64,000 nucleotides of DNA from Arabiibacter massiliensis. GTDB taxonomy: Bacteria > Actinomycetota > Coriobacteriia > Coriobacteriales > Eggerthellaceae. The notes under the pieces were generated by a model. It had not been told where the DNA came from. It was given only the letters and a program-made list of their open reading frames with translations, and ran no database searches. Position numbers and translations under genes: made by a program. This document shows positions 56,159 through 64,000 of the stretch, piece after piece. The stretch lies in NCBI RefSeq assembly GCF_900169505.1, contig NZ_LT827021.1:1240001-1304000 (forward strand). The letters are read 5' to 3'. Numbering within the stretch: the stretch's first letter is position 1; each line of letters starts with the position of its first letter.

Positions 56159-57616
56159 TTAGCCCTCGGCGGCCTCTATGGCGTCGAGGAGCTCTTGGCG
56201 GCTGTGGATGTCGAGCTTCTGGTAGATGTGCATGCGGTGCGTCTGCACGGTGCTGCGCGAGAGGTAGAGCTTCTGCTCGATGTGAGCCGAGTCGCGGCCC
56301 TGCGCGATGAGCATGGCGATCTCGGTCTCGCGGGGCGTGAGGCCGCCCGCGTGCGCCACGGCCAGGCAGCGCTCCTTGAACGGCGAGCGCCGCCTGTACG
56401 GCACGATCTGCACGAGCCGGTTCGCATCGCGCTCGGTGAACACGGTCGTGTAGGCCAGGGCCACCGCGAGCGCCACGGCGAGGGCGACCAGGCCCGCGTT
56501 CTCCACGGTGAGGTGTCGCACGAGCGCCGAGCTGAACAGCGCGCCCACGAACGACCCGAGCGACCAGCAGCCGTACACGATGCCGAAGAACCGCGCCGCG
56601 TCGTAGGCGCGCGTGCGGAACACGGTGGCCGAGGCTATCCACACGAACAGGAACACGAACTGGTACATGGCCACGCTGCACGCGAACCCCGTCGTGGGCA
56701 GGTGCCCGGACACGACGACGGGCAGAAGCAGGATGCTCGCGAGCCCCAGGAGGAAGACGACGCGGTACAGGTGGCCGAATAGGAAGCGGTCCTTGAGCGC
56801 GAACAGGGCGTACGCGCATCCCACAGCGGCGATGACCACGATAAACGCCGCCACGTGGTACGAGAGCGCGAACGGCGAGGCCAGCGTCTGCGCGCGCAGA
56901 AGGGCGTCGAACTCGCCGCGCAGCAAGTGGTCGATCACGCCCCAGAGGAACACCACCGCGGCGAGCTTCGCCAGCGAGCTGCGGGAAAGGCGCGCGGGCT
57001 CGGCCGCAGGCGGGGCTTCGGGCGCGTCGTCAGGCGCGGGCTTCGCCGCGCGCAGGCACAGCACCGAGGCCAGCGGCAGCACCACCGAGGCCGCGAGCAC
57101 CGTGTAGCTGTTCGCCAGCGACAGGAGCGCGTTGATGGCGCAGGTGAGCATCTGCGCCACGAACAGCGTGAGGAGCATGTCGCGCGGCGGCAGCGCGCCG
57201 AACGCGCGCATCCACAGGAGGTAGAGCACCACCATGAGCGCCCCGGAGAGGGCGATAACGCACGATTCGGCCACATCGATGGGCCCGCCGGTGATGAGCG
57301 GCACGAAGAAGACCGCACCCAAGAGCGCCATGGCCACGCCGAGCGCGAGCGGCCTCACCGTGCGCACGAGCCAGGCGAGGCCGCGCTCGCCCTTCCACGC
57401 CATGAGCGCGCAGGCCACGACGCCCGCCACGAGCGACGGCATGCACGCCCCGTGGGGCGGCTTGTTCACGAGCACGTTCACCGCGTTGTCGGGCGAGGCG
57501 GCCATGAGCAGCGTCGGCGGCAGCGCCACCGTGCAGGCGAACCCCACCGCAAGCGACATGTGCGCGTGCCGCGACACGCTCGACCACACGTCCGGCCATC
57601 TGGACTGCTCCCCCAT
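56159..57616 (-). CDS. membrane-anchored LuxR-family regulator
   Basis: 485 residues: about twelve membrane helices, then a LuxR helix-turn-helix (LTPRETEIAMLIAQGRDSAH, LSRSTVQTHRMHIYQKLDIH). It is divergent from the three-gene reductase operon that starts at 57874, the usual arrangement for substrate-responsive regulators in Eggerthellaceae. Start at 57616 with GAGGGGG 9 nt upstream. Element E follows its stop. Confidence 0.9.
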   Translation of the reverse strand: MGEQSRWPDVWSSVSRHAHMSLAVGFACTVALPPTLLMAASPDNAVNVLVNKPPHGACMPSLVAGVVACALMAWKGERGLAWLVRTVRPLALGVAMALLGAVFFVPLITGGPIDVAESCVIALSGALMVVLYLLWMRAFGALPPRDMLLTLFVAQMLTCAINALLSLANSYTVLAASVVLPLASVLCLRAAKPAPDDAPEAPPAAEPARLSRSSLAKLAAVVFLWGVIDHLLRGEFDALLRAQTLASPFALSYHVAAFIVVIAAVGCAYALFALKDRFLFGHLYRVVFLLGLASILLLPVVVSGHLPTTGFACSVAMYQFVFLFVWIASATVFRTRAYDAARFFGIVYGCWSLGSFVGALFSSALVRHLTVENAGLVALAVALAVALAYTTVFTERDANRLVQIVPYRRRSPFKERCLAVAHAGGLTPRETEIAMLIAQGRDSAHIEQKLYLSRSTVQTHRMHIYQKLDIHSRQELLDAIEAAEG

Positions 57617-57873
57617 GCGAAACGCCCCCTCGACTCGCCGCGCCGCGCCCTCCCGCGCCACGCGCTTCCCGGGGCACATTCTACCCCTCCCGCGGGCACG
57701 GGGGAAGGCCGCGCGTCCATCAGGCTCGACCAGGGAAATCATATATCCCATACGATGCGGTTTTGCACGTTCGTCACCCGCGTCCGATGGGCCCCGCGCG
57801 CCCGTTCTGGCACAGTGCAAGGCGACGCCCCCGCGACCCGGGGGCGAAGGGGAAACCAAGGAGAGGAGAGGCA

Positions 57874-58674
57874 ATGACGAAATGGGGAATGCTCATCGAC
57901 CTCAAGCGCTGCGCGGGGTGCGGCGCCTGCATCGTGGCATGCCAGCTGCAGAACAACCAGAGCCCGGGCGTGTCGTGGGGCAAGCTCGACCGCGTGGAAT
58001 GGGGCGAGGAGCCCGGCGAATGCGGCCGCGCCTACCTCCCGCACGCCTGCATGCACTGCGACGACCCCCAGTGCGTGGCCGTCTGCCCCACCGGCGCGAG
58101 CCATAAGCTCGACGACGGCGTGGTGATGGTGGACTACGACGCCTGCATCGCGTGCGGCTCGTGCATCACGGCCTGCCCGTACGGCGCCTGCGCCGTCAAC
58201 AAGGACGAGGGCAACTACTTCGGCGAGGCCGAGCAGGCGCCCTACGAGGCCTACGGCGTGCAGCGCTCCCACGTGGTGGAGAAGTGCATCTTCTGCCACG
58301 AGCGCGTGGCCGAGGGGCTCAAGACCGCGTGCGTGCTCAACTGCCCGGCCAAGGCGCGCTTCTTCGGCGATCTGGACGATCCCGAAAGCGACGTGAGCAA
58401 GCGCATCGCCAAGGGCGACGCCGTGCGCATCGACGAGACGTCGTTCTACTACGTGGCCGGAAACGGCATGGACGAGAGCCTGCTGCCCTTCGCCGCGAAG
58501 GCCGAGTACGCCGCCGAGTCCTCGAAAGCCGCGCCCGGCATCGACCCGGTGGCCGCCACCGTGGGCGTCGCCGCCGTGGCCGCGGTGGGCGTCGGCGTGG
58601 GCGTGGGCGTGAAGAAGTCGCGCGACAAGAAGAAGGCCGAGGCCAAAGCCGCCGACAACGCCAAGAACGACTAA
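57874..58674 (+). CDS. DmsB-like iron-sulfur subunit with C-terminal membrane anchor
   Basis: 266 residues. Four cysteine groups (CAGCGACIVACQLQN, CMHCDDPQCVAVCPTG, CIACGSCITACPYG, and CIFCHERVAEGLKTACVLNC) for 4Fe-4S clusters. After residue 225 an added tail has one hydrophobic, Gly/Val/Ala-rich helix (VAATVGVAAVAAVGVGVGVG) and a lysine-rich end, which would hold the subunit at the membrane. First gene of the operon; AAGGAGAGGAGAGG precedes the ATG. Confidence 0.92.
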   Translation: MTKWGMLIDLKRCAGCGACIVACQLQNNQSPGVSWGKLDRVEWGEEPGECGRAYLPHACMHCDDPQCVAVCPTGASHKLDDGVVMVDYDACIACGSCITACPYGACAVNKDEGNYFGEAEQAPYEAYGVQRSHVVEKCIFCHERVAEGLKTACVLNCPAKARFFGDLDDPESDVSKRIAKGDAVRIDETSFYYVAGNGMDESLLPFAAKAEYAAESSKAAPGIDPVAATVGVAAVAAVGVGVGVGVKKSRDKKKAEAKAADNAKND

Positions 58675-58692
58675 CGGGGAGGGGAACCCATC

Positions 58693-60960
58693 ATGACTGA
58701 TACCAACGCAACGCCGCTCGACGCCGCCATCAGCCGCCGCTCGTTCGTGAAGGGAGGCGCGGCCGTCGCCGCGGGAGCCGCGCTCACCAGCGGATTCGGC
58801 TACGACATCGCGCACGCCGAGGGCGCCGTCGACCCCGACGCGCCCATCGAGAAGCGCTACACCTACTGCGACATGTGCAACCAGGTGCCCAAGTGCGGGC
58901 TCACCGCCTACGTGCAGGACGGCAAGATCGTCCGCGTGGAGTCGCGCGAGCCGCATCCCACCACGCCTCTGTGTGCGAAGGGCCTGGCCAGCATCCAGGA
59001 GCTCTACGACCCGAAGCGCCTGACCACCCCCTTGCGCCGTACGAACCCCAAGGGCACGGGCACGTCCACCTGGGAAGCGATCACCTGGGACGAAGCCTAC
59101 GACGCCATCGTGGCCGAGTTCAACCGCGTGAAGGAGGAGAGCGGCCCGGACGCCGTCATGTTCTACTGCGGCGACCCGAAGGAGCCGCGCCCGCCCATCC
59201 AGCGCGTCGCGACGCTGTTCGGCAGCTCCACCTACGGCCTGGAGAGCTCGCTGTGCTCCACGGCCACGAGCATCACCTCCCAGCTCGTGTTCGGCCGCGG
59301 CTCGAACACGAGCGGCGCCAACCCCTCGGAGGCCACGAAGAGCTGCCTCATCTGGAGCCTCAACGCCGCCTGGTCGCAGCCCAACCGCCACGCCATCTTC
59401 ATGGACCAGAAGGAGAACGGCTGCAAGTACGTCATCGTCGACCCGCGCATCACGCCCACGGTGACCGGCCTCGCCGACATCCACCTGCAGCTGCGCCCCG
59501 GCTCCGACGGCGCGCTCGCGCTCGGCTTCATCAACATCCTCATCCGCGACAACCTGATCGACCAGGAGTTCGTGGACGAGTGGACGCACGGCTTCGACGG
59601 CCTGAAGGAGCTGGCCGCCCAGTACCCGCCCGAGAAGGTGGAGGAGATCACCTGGGTGCCCGCCGACAAGCTGGAGGCCGCCGCGCACCTCATCGCCGAG
59701 AACGCCCCGAGTACGCTGGTCACCAGCTCGGCCGGCCTGGCGCACTCCTCCAACGTGGGCAACTCGCTGCGCGCCGTGTTCATGATCCCGGTTCTGCTGG
59801 GCATGATCGAGAAGAAGGGCGGCATCATGTTCCCCTACCAGGGGCTGCCCCTCGACGTGAGCGCCTCCACGGCCGCGTTCCGCGGCGAGAACATCTACAC
59901 CGAGCAGAAGTTCGCCGAGAAGCGCGTCGACAAGGACGACTTCCCCGCGTGGGTGTCGTTCACGAAGCACTTCCAGACGGCCAAGCTGCCCGAGTACGTG
60001 GATGAGGGCAAGATCAAGGCCGCCATCCTCGTGGCCAGCAACGCCATGATCTGGCCCGAGTCCGACCGCTACCAGGAGGCCATCGGCAAGCTGGAGTTCG
60101 TGGCCGCCGTGGACTACTACGAGCGCCCCTGGACCCACGACTACGTGGACATCCTGCTGCCCGCGGCCATGTGCCACGAGCGCATGGCGCCCTTCGCGGT
60201 GTACGGGCGCAAGATCATCTTCCGCGAGCCGTGCGTGGCGCCGGCGGGCGAGGCGCGCGAGGACTGGAAGATCATGCTCGATCTGGGCTGCAAGCTGGGC
60301 TTCGAGGAGGAGTGCTTCGGCGGCGACGTGGAGGCGGCGCTCCAGAACATCCTGGACACGGCCAAGCTCGACGTCACGCTTGACGATCTGCGCGCCAACC
60401 CCGAGGGCCTCGAGATCCCCGGGGCCAAGAACGAGCCCGACAAGCACGTCAGCGGCAAGCTGCGCAAGGACGGCGAGGTGGGCTTCAACACGCCGTCGGG
60501 CAAGATCGAGTTCGACTCCGAGATCCTCAAGGGCTTCGGCTACGACGGCCTGCCGATCTACGAGGAGCCGGTGCACTCGCCCTACAACGCCACGGGCGAG
60601 GACGCGAAGTACCCGCTCGTGCTGAACGCGGGCTCGCGCCTGCCGTTCTACACGCACTCCAAGCTGCGCGAGATCCCCTGGCTCAACCAGTTCATGCCCG
60701 ACCCGGTGGTGCGCCTGCACCCGGCCGACGCGCGCGAGCGCGGCATCGCCGAGGGCGACGACGTGCGCGTGTTCAACTTCCAGAACGAGATCGTCATGAA
60801 AGCCGAGGTCACGAACCTGGTGCATCCCGGCATGGTGGACATCTTCCATGGCTGGCACCAGGCCAACGTGAACCTCTTGTGCACGCGCGACTTCGACCCC
60901 GTCACCGGCTTCCCGCCCTTCCGCTGCGGCCTGTGCGACGTGGCCCCGGTCGGGAAGTAG
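58693..60960 (+). CDS. Tat-exported molybdopterin oxidoreductase, DMSO-reductase family
   Basis: 755 residues. Twin-arginine signal (SRRSFVKGGAAVAAG) with a likely cleavage after AHA, and no lipobox. Fe-S ligands CDMCNQVPKC (Cx2Cx5C) and later LCAKG. Active-site region YGLESSLCSTATS suggests a Cys ligand to Mo. Further family stretches: YVIVDPRITPTVTGLAD, LRPGSDGALALGFIN, VVRLHPADARERGIAEGDD. Partners before and after make a complete three-subunit enzyme. The electron acceptor or donor is unknown; the divergent LuxR gene probably controls it. Confidence 0.92.
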   Translation: MTDTNATPLDAAISRRSFVKGGAAVAAGAALTSGFGYDIAHAEGAVDPDAPIEKRYTYCDMCNQVPKCGLTAYVQDGKIVRVESREPHPTTPLCAKGLASIQELYDPKRLTTPLRRTNPKGTGTSTWEAITWDEAYDAIVAEFNRVKEESGPDAVMFYCGDPKEPRPPIQRVATLFGSSTYGLESSLCSTATSITSQLVFGRGSNTSGANPSEATKSCLIWSLNAAWSQPNRHAIFMDQKENGCKYVIVDPRITPTVTGLADIHLQLRPGSDGALALGFINILIRDNLIDQEFVDEWTHGFDGLKELAAQYPPEKVEEITWVPADKLEAAAHLIAENAPSTLVTSSAGLAHSSNVGNSLRAVFMIPVLLGMIEKKGGIMFPYQGLPLDVSASTAAFRGENIYTEQKFAEKRVDKDDFPAWVSFTKHFQTAKLPEYVDEGKIKAAILVASNAMIWPESDRYQEAIGKLEFVAAVDYYERPWTHDYVDILLPAAMCHERMAPFAVYGRKIIFREPCVAPAGEAREDWKIMLDLGCKLGFEEECFGGDVEAALQNILDTAKLDVTLDDLRANPEGLEIPGAKNEPDKHVSGKLRKDGEVGFNTPSGKIEFDSEILKGFGYDGLPIYEEPVHSPYNATGEDAKYPLVLNAGSRLPFYTHSKLREIPWLNQFMPDPVVRLHPADARERGIAEGDDVRVFNFQNEIVMKAEVTNLVHPGMVDIFHGWHQANVNLLCTRDFDPVTGFPPFRCGLCDVAPVGK

Positions 60961-60984
60961 GCCGCCGCGAAGGAGGTGGGTTCC

Positions 60985-61674
60985 ATGGAGTTGCTTATCG
61001 CTCTGGTGGCGAGCGCGCTGCTCGCCTATCTGCTGCGCAGGCCGATCAAGCGCTACCCGGTGTCGTTCTACGTGGTGGCGGTGGCGGTGGACGTGCTGTT
61101 CCTGTCGCGGATGCTGTTCGGCGTGTCGCGGGAGGTGGCGGCGGCCGCATACCCGTACTTCACGCGCTGTTTGCTGGGGTTCGCGCTGTTCGCCGTGGTC
61201 ATGTACATCGGCGTGCTGCCGCGCGGGTCGAAGCTGCGCCACGCGCTGATGCCGATCCGCGGGGAGCTGTCCATCATCGCGGCTATCCTGGTCATCGGGC
61301 ACGTGGTGAACTACCTGGGGCAGTATCTCGCGCAGATCCTGTCGGGGTTCGCCGGAATGCGGCCAGCCATGGTGGCGTCGTTCGTGGTGTCGACGCTGCT
61401 CATCATCCTGCTGGCGGCGCTCACGGTGACGTCGTTCAACTCGGTGAAGGCCCGCATGCGGCCCGAGGCGTGGAAGGCGCTGCAGCGGTGGGCCTACGTG
61501 TTCTTCGGGCTGACGTACCTGCACCTGCTGCTGGTGCTGGCGCCTACGGTGTCGGCCGCCGGGCAGAAGGCGGCGTTCAGCATCGCCGTGTACACGGTGG
61601 TGATGCTGGCCTACGTCGTGCTGCGCGTGGCGGCATACCTGCGGGAAAGGAAGCGCCGCGCCGTCGAGGCGTGA
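60985..61674 (+). CDS. ferric-reductase-like transmembrane haem subunit
   Basis: 229 residues, six or so membrane helices. His in LVIGHVVNYLG and LTYLHLLLVLAP are well placed to bind b-type haem, as in the ferric reductase-like/YedZ fold. It likely passes electrons from the quinone pool to the iron-sulfur subunit, replacing a DmsC-type anchor. AAGGAGG lies 9 nt before the ATG at 60985; a GTG 9 nt earlier overlaps that site. Last gene of the operon. Confidence 0.87.
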   Translation: MELLIALVASALLAYLLRRPIKRYPVSFYVVAVAVDVLFLSRMLFGVSREVAAAAYPYFTRCLLGFALFAVVMYIGVLPRGSKLRHALMPIRGELSIIAAILVIGHVVNYLGQYLAQILSGFAGMRPAMVASFVVSTLLIILLAALTVTSFNSVKARMRPEAWKALQRWAYVFFGLTYLHLLLVLAPTVSAAGQKAAFSIAVYTVVMLAYVVLRVAAYLRERKRRAVEA

Positions 61675-61684
61675 CGTCTGAAGA

Positions 61685-61717
61685 GCGGCGGGTCCTCGCG
61701 CTGCGGGGACCCGCCGC
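61685..61717 (+). terminator. terminator of the second reductase operon
   Basis: An 11-bp GC-rich stem (GCGGCGGGTCC at 61685-61695, GGACCCGCCGC at 61707-61717) directly after the last gene, without a strong T-run. Confidence 0.75.
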
Positions 61718-61721
61718 CCCG

Positions 61722-61777
61722 ATTGTCGACCCAAACACACGCTTCACGGCTCTGTGGCGTGTGTTTGGGTCGACAAT
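61722..61777. repeat. perfect 20-bp inverted repeat
   Basis: ATTGTCGACCCAAACACACG (61722-61741) and its exact complement (61758-61777) around a 16-nt loop. It immediately follows the terminator and precedes the LuxR remnant. It might be a second terminator, a protein-binding site or a relative of the CCCCAGGT-core elements, but it lacks that core. Confidence 0.8.
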
Positions 61778-61799
61778 TGCCCTCGGACAGGAAGAAAAC

Positions 61800-61964
61800 T
61801 CAAGGCCGCGCGCGTTCTTCGGCGAACAGGAGGTCCATCATCTCCTGGCGGCCGCTCACCTCGAGCTTGGCGTAGATGTGGGACATGTGCGTCTTCACCG
61901 TGCTTTCGGCCAGCACGAGCTCCTCCTGGATGAACGGGCACGATCCGGAGGATGTGGCGTGTTT
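61800..61964 (-). pseudogene. remnant of a LuxR-type helix-turn-helix
   Basis: The minus strand encodes, in one frame up to a TGA at 61800-61802, CPFIQEELVLAESTVKTH followed by MSHIYAKLEVSGRQEMMDLL. This is the recognition-helix part of a LuxR DNA-binding domain like those at 24008 and 56159. Everything upstream, including the membrane part and a start, is missing. It is a decayed 3' end of a third such regulator next to the second symporter. Confidence 0.8.
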
Positions 61965-61985
61965 TCACAGGTGGGAAGCGCCCAC

Positions 61986-62012
61986 GTCATCCTGAGCGGA
62001 GTCGAAGGATCC
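61986..62012. repeat. GTCATCCTGAGCGGAGTCGAAGGATCC repeat (27 bp)
   Basis: One clean copy of the common unit, in the same orientation as at 23393, between the LuxR remnant and element F. Confidence 0.8.
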
Positions 62013-62040
62013 CGCGCGGCATCAGCTGCGATGCTCTCAA

Positions 62041-62204
62041 CGCGCGCATTTAAAAGATGATCGGGAAGCTTATGTCAATTTTTTCGGCTGTGGCACGAAT
62101 TGAGGGGGTTTTCGCCCCTTCGAGCGCTCCTCTCTTGACGTTTCCCCAGGTCGGAAATTTTATCTCACCGCCGCGAGTGCCACAGCCGCAAATTCCTGCC
62201 ACTT
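62041..62204. repeat. CCCCAGGT-core element F
   Basis: 164 bp. Arms CGGCTGTGGCAC (62083-62094) and GTGCCACAGCCG (62175-62186) pair perfectly; core CCCCAGGTCGG at 62142-62152. Direct repeat of element E. It lies 50 nt after the symporter stop and fills most of the gene-free stretch 61965-62253. Confidence 0.9.
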
Positions 62205-62253
62205 CGCCGGCGGGACGACGTGCGGCGGGGGCAGCTGACGGCGCTCGCGTCCG

Positions 62254-63702
62254 CTACTTGCCGTCCAACTGGGGGATGGGGGTCTCGTCGCGCTCATCGA
62301 GATGGCCGCACGTGACGTAGTGACGCGTCTCGCGGGCCACCATGCCGGAGAGCGCGAGCACCACCACGATGTTAGGCACCGCCATGAGCGCGTTGCCGAT
62401 GTCGCTGATGGTCCATACGATGTCTCCCACCCCGATGGCGCCGAAGAACGCGACGGCCACGTACACCACCTGGTACGGCCGGATGGCGTAGCGCCCGAAC
62501 AGGTAGGTGATGCAGCGGTTGCCGTAGTACGACCACCCCAGAATGGTGGTGTAGCTGAACGCCACCATGCCGAGCACCAGGATGGGCGTGCCGAACCAGG
62601 GGATCTTCGCGAACGCCTCGCTTGCCAGCTGCGCGCCGGAGTACACGGTGGGGTTCGCCAGGATATCGGCGGCGATATCGGGGTTCGCGAGCATCGTGGA
62701 CACCAGCACGACGCCCGTGAGCGCGCAGATGACCACGGTGGACCAGAAGGTGCCGGTCATGGCCACGAGCGCCTGCTGCGCCGGGTTGCGCGTGGCCGCC
62801 GCCGAGGCCACGATGGGCGCCGAGCCCAGGCCCGACTCGTTGGAGAAGAGGCCGCGCGCGCAGCCGAACTGCAGTGCCATCATGAGGCCGCTTCCCACCG
62901 CGCCGCCGAACGCCGCCTTCGCCGTGAACGCGCACTCGAAGATGAGCCCGAGCGCCTCGCCGAGCAAAGGCCCGTTCATCACGAGCACCACGATGCACCC
63001 ACCCGCGTAGGCAACCGCCATGAACGGCACGAGCTTCTCGCACACCTTCGAGATGGACTGCACGCCGCCGAAGATGACCACGCTCACCAGCACCACGATG
63101 GCGATGCCGATCACCCACGGCGCGACGTCGACGTTCGCGGTGATGATGCCCGTCATGGCCGACGCCTGCACGGCCGAGCCGGTGCCGATGGCCGCGATGG
63201 CCGCGAAGCCCGCGAACGCGACGGCCCCCGCCTTCGCCCACCTAGGCGTGCGGCCGCCGGGGCTCGGATCGAGCTCGCCGCGGTCGTTGCGGCGGAAGGC
63301 CCGCTCCCAGATGTACATCGCGCCGCCCAGCATGAAGCCGTTGTGGTCGCGCACGCGGAACTTCACGGCGGCGTACACCTCGGCGTACTTCGTCGCGATA
63401 CCCAAAACGCCAGTGATCCACATCCAGAACACCGCGCCCGGCCCGCCCGCCAGGATGGCCGTGGCCACCCCCACGATGGAGCCCGTGCCGATGGTGGCCG
63501 CGAGCGCCGTGGCCAGCGCGCCGAAGTGGCTGATGTCGCCCTTGCCCTCGGGGTCGGAGGTGAGCGAGAGCTTGATGGCCTGGGGCAGCTTGCGCTGGAT
63601 GAACCCCGTCTTGAACGTGAGGAACAGATGCGAGCCCAGCAGAAGCGCGATCATGGCCGGGCCCCACACGAAGGAGTCGATGGTGTCGAGGATCTCAAAC
63701 AT
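62254..63702 (-). CDS. alanine/glycine:cation symporter (AGCS family), second copy
   Basis: 482 residues, the same fold and motifs as the gene at 48198: ALAATIGTGSIVGVATAILA, FSNESGLGSAPIVASAA and GWSYYGNRCITYLFG. It differs in an insert after AFRRNDRGELDPSPGG and in AADILANPTVYSGAQ. Start at the ATG 63702, where the conserved N-terminus (MFEILDTIDSFVWGPAMIA) begins; the ribosome site is weak. It probably imports alanine or glycine; the two copies may differ in substrate or control. Confidence 0.93.
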   Translation of the reverse strand: MFEILDTIDSFVWGPAMIALLLGSHLFLTFKTGFIQRKLPQAIKLSLTSDPEGKGDISHFGALATALAATIGTGSIVGVATAILAGGPGAVFWMWITGVLGIATKYAEVYAAVKFRVRDHNGFMLGGAMYIWERAFRRNDRGELDPSPGGRTPRWAKAGAVAFAGFAAIAAIGTGSAVQASAMTGIITANVDVAPWVIGIAIVVLVSVVIFGGVQSISKVCEKLVPFMAVAYAGGCIVVLVMNGPLLGEALGLIFECAFTAKAAFGGAVGSGLMMALQFGCARGLFSNESGLGSAPIVASAAATRNPAQQALVAMTGTFWSTVVICALTGVVLVSTMLANPDIAADILANPTVYSGAQLASEAFAKIPWFGTPILVLGMVAFSYTTILGWSYYGNRCITYLFGRYAIRPYQVVYVAVAFFGAIGVGDIVWTISDIGNALMAVPNIVVVLALSGMVARETRHYVTCGHLDERDETPIPQLDGK

Positions 63703-63777
63703 ACAGCGGCCTATTGTAGCCGACCGGACGCCGGCCCCGGCGAAACAACGCCGCGCGTCCACAACCCGCCCGCCGCA

Positions 63778-63823
63778 CGGGACCCTTCGACTCCGCGCTG
63801 ACGCGCTCCGCTCAGGATGACAA
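63778..63823. repeat. GGACCCTTCGACT...AGGATGACA repeat
   Basis: A copy of the common unit with one changed base in GGATCC, with the inner CGCGCTGACGCGC turn. It separates the symporter from the gene at the window edge. Confidence 0.75.
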
Positions 63824-63834
63824 AGAGCAGGCGC

Positions 63835-64000
63835 CTACCGGTGGTAGATGAGGTGGCAGACGTCGTCGCCGCGGGCGATGGTCTTCGGCAAGTCGAGCTC
63901 GCAACCGTAGGCCTCGCCGATGCCGCGGTCGCCGCACATGGCCCAGTCGCAGAGGTCGGATATCTCCTCGTCGGTGCAGCCCTGCTTCTGCCACGCCTTC
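63835..64000 (-). CDS. 3' end of a gene, possibly L-2-amino-thiazoline-4-carboxylate hydrolase-like
   Basis: Only the last 54 residues lie in the window; the start is beyond 64000. The minus strand reads KAWQKQGCTDEEISDLCDWA, then MCGDRGIGEAYGCELDL and ends GDDVCHLIYHR before TAG at 63835-63837. The cysteine-rich C-terminus ending in CxxxIYHR resembles the L-2-amino-thiazoline-4-carboxylic acid hydrolase family, which is common in Eggerthellaceae. The family call is tentative; that this is coding is fairly sure from the clean frame. Confidence 0.6.
   Translation of the reverse strand, partial: KAWQKQGCTDEEISDLCDWAMCGDRGIGEAYGCELDLPKTIARGDDVCHLIYHR

Noticed and set aside
57739..61740. 1,333-residue open frame antisense to the second reductase operon
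   Set aside because: Composition is that of a complementary-strand shadow, and the plus strand carries three well-supported genes.

Overview
The window is a high-GC chromosomal segment that looks like a coriobacterial gut anaerobe of the Eggerthellaceae (Eggerthella lenta or a close relative). The signs are Tat-exported flavin and molybdopterin oxidoreductases with lipoprotein signals, membrane-anchored LuxR-type regulators, and the rpiB-glyA-upp-comEB-atp gene order. That assignment is an inference from gene content. No rRNA, tRNA, CRISPR array or complete insertion sequence was found.

Layout. 0.2-6.4 kb (minus strand): dnaE, an apparently exported threonine dehydratase and a DUF2779 nuclease. 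6.5-13.2 kb: accessory-looking small genes, namely a membrane protein/Xre regulator pair, a P-loop protein, two metallophosphoesterases (one frameshifted) and unrecognised proteins, with many intergenic repeats. 13.4-23.9 kb (minus): a housekeeping block of rpiB, glyA, upp, dCMP deaminase and the complete F1Fo ATP synthase. 24-30 kb: a membrane LuxR regulator, a Tat-exported FAD/FMN flavoprotein, and a monoacylglycerol-lipase-like hydrolase overlapping glpK.

31.1-40.6 kb (minus) is the most striking locus. A cobalamin-riboswitch-like leader precedes a ~1,806-residue surface protein with three transcobalamin-like (DUF4430) domains and a PQQ-type propeller. A small membrane-anchored DUF4430 protein and the three parts of a Cbr-type ECF transporter follow, all overlapping or closely spaced. 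I read this as one vitamin B12 capture and uptake system. Its duplicated ATPase gene is split here by about 80 bases that look like an Illumina Nextera adapter read-through, so the break is probably an assembly artefact.

40.6-49.6 kb: a MacAB-type ABC exporter, a short MGMT-like protein, two FAD oxidoreductases and an alanine/cation symporter. 49.8-61.7 kb: two DMSO-reductase-like respiratory modules, one divergent from a haem-binding two-component system and the other divergent from a membrane LuxR regulator. 61.7-64 kb: a LuxR remnant, a second alanine/cation symporter and the 3' end of a further gene.

The intergenic regions carry a recurring structured element: 130-215 bp, with inverted arms that differ between copies and a shared central CCCCAGGT box (eight clear copies). 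Four copies (A-D) also carry a third copy of their arm at an exactly constant 25-nt distance. I do not recognise this family.
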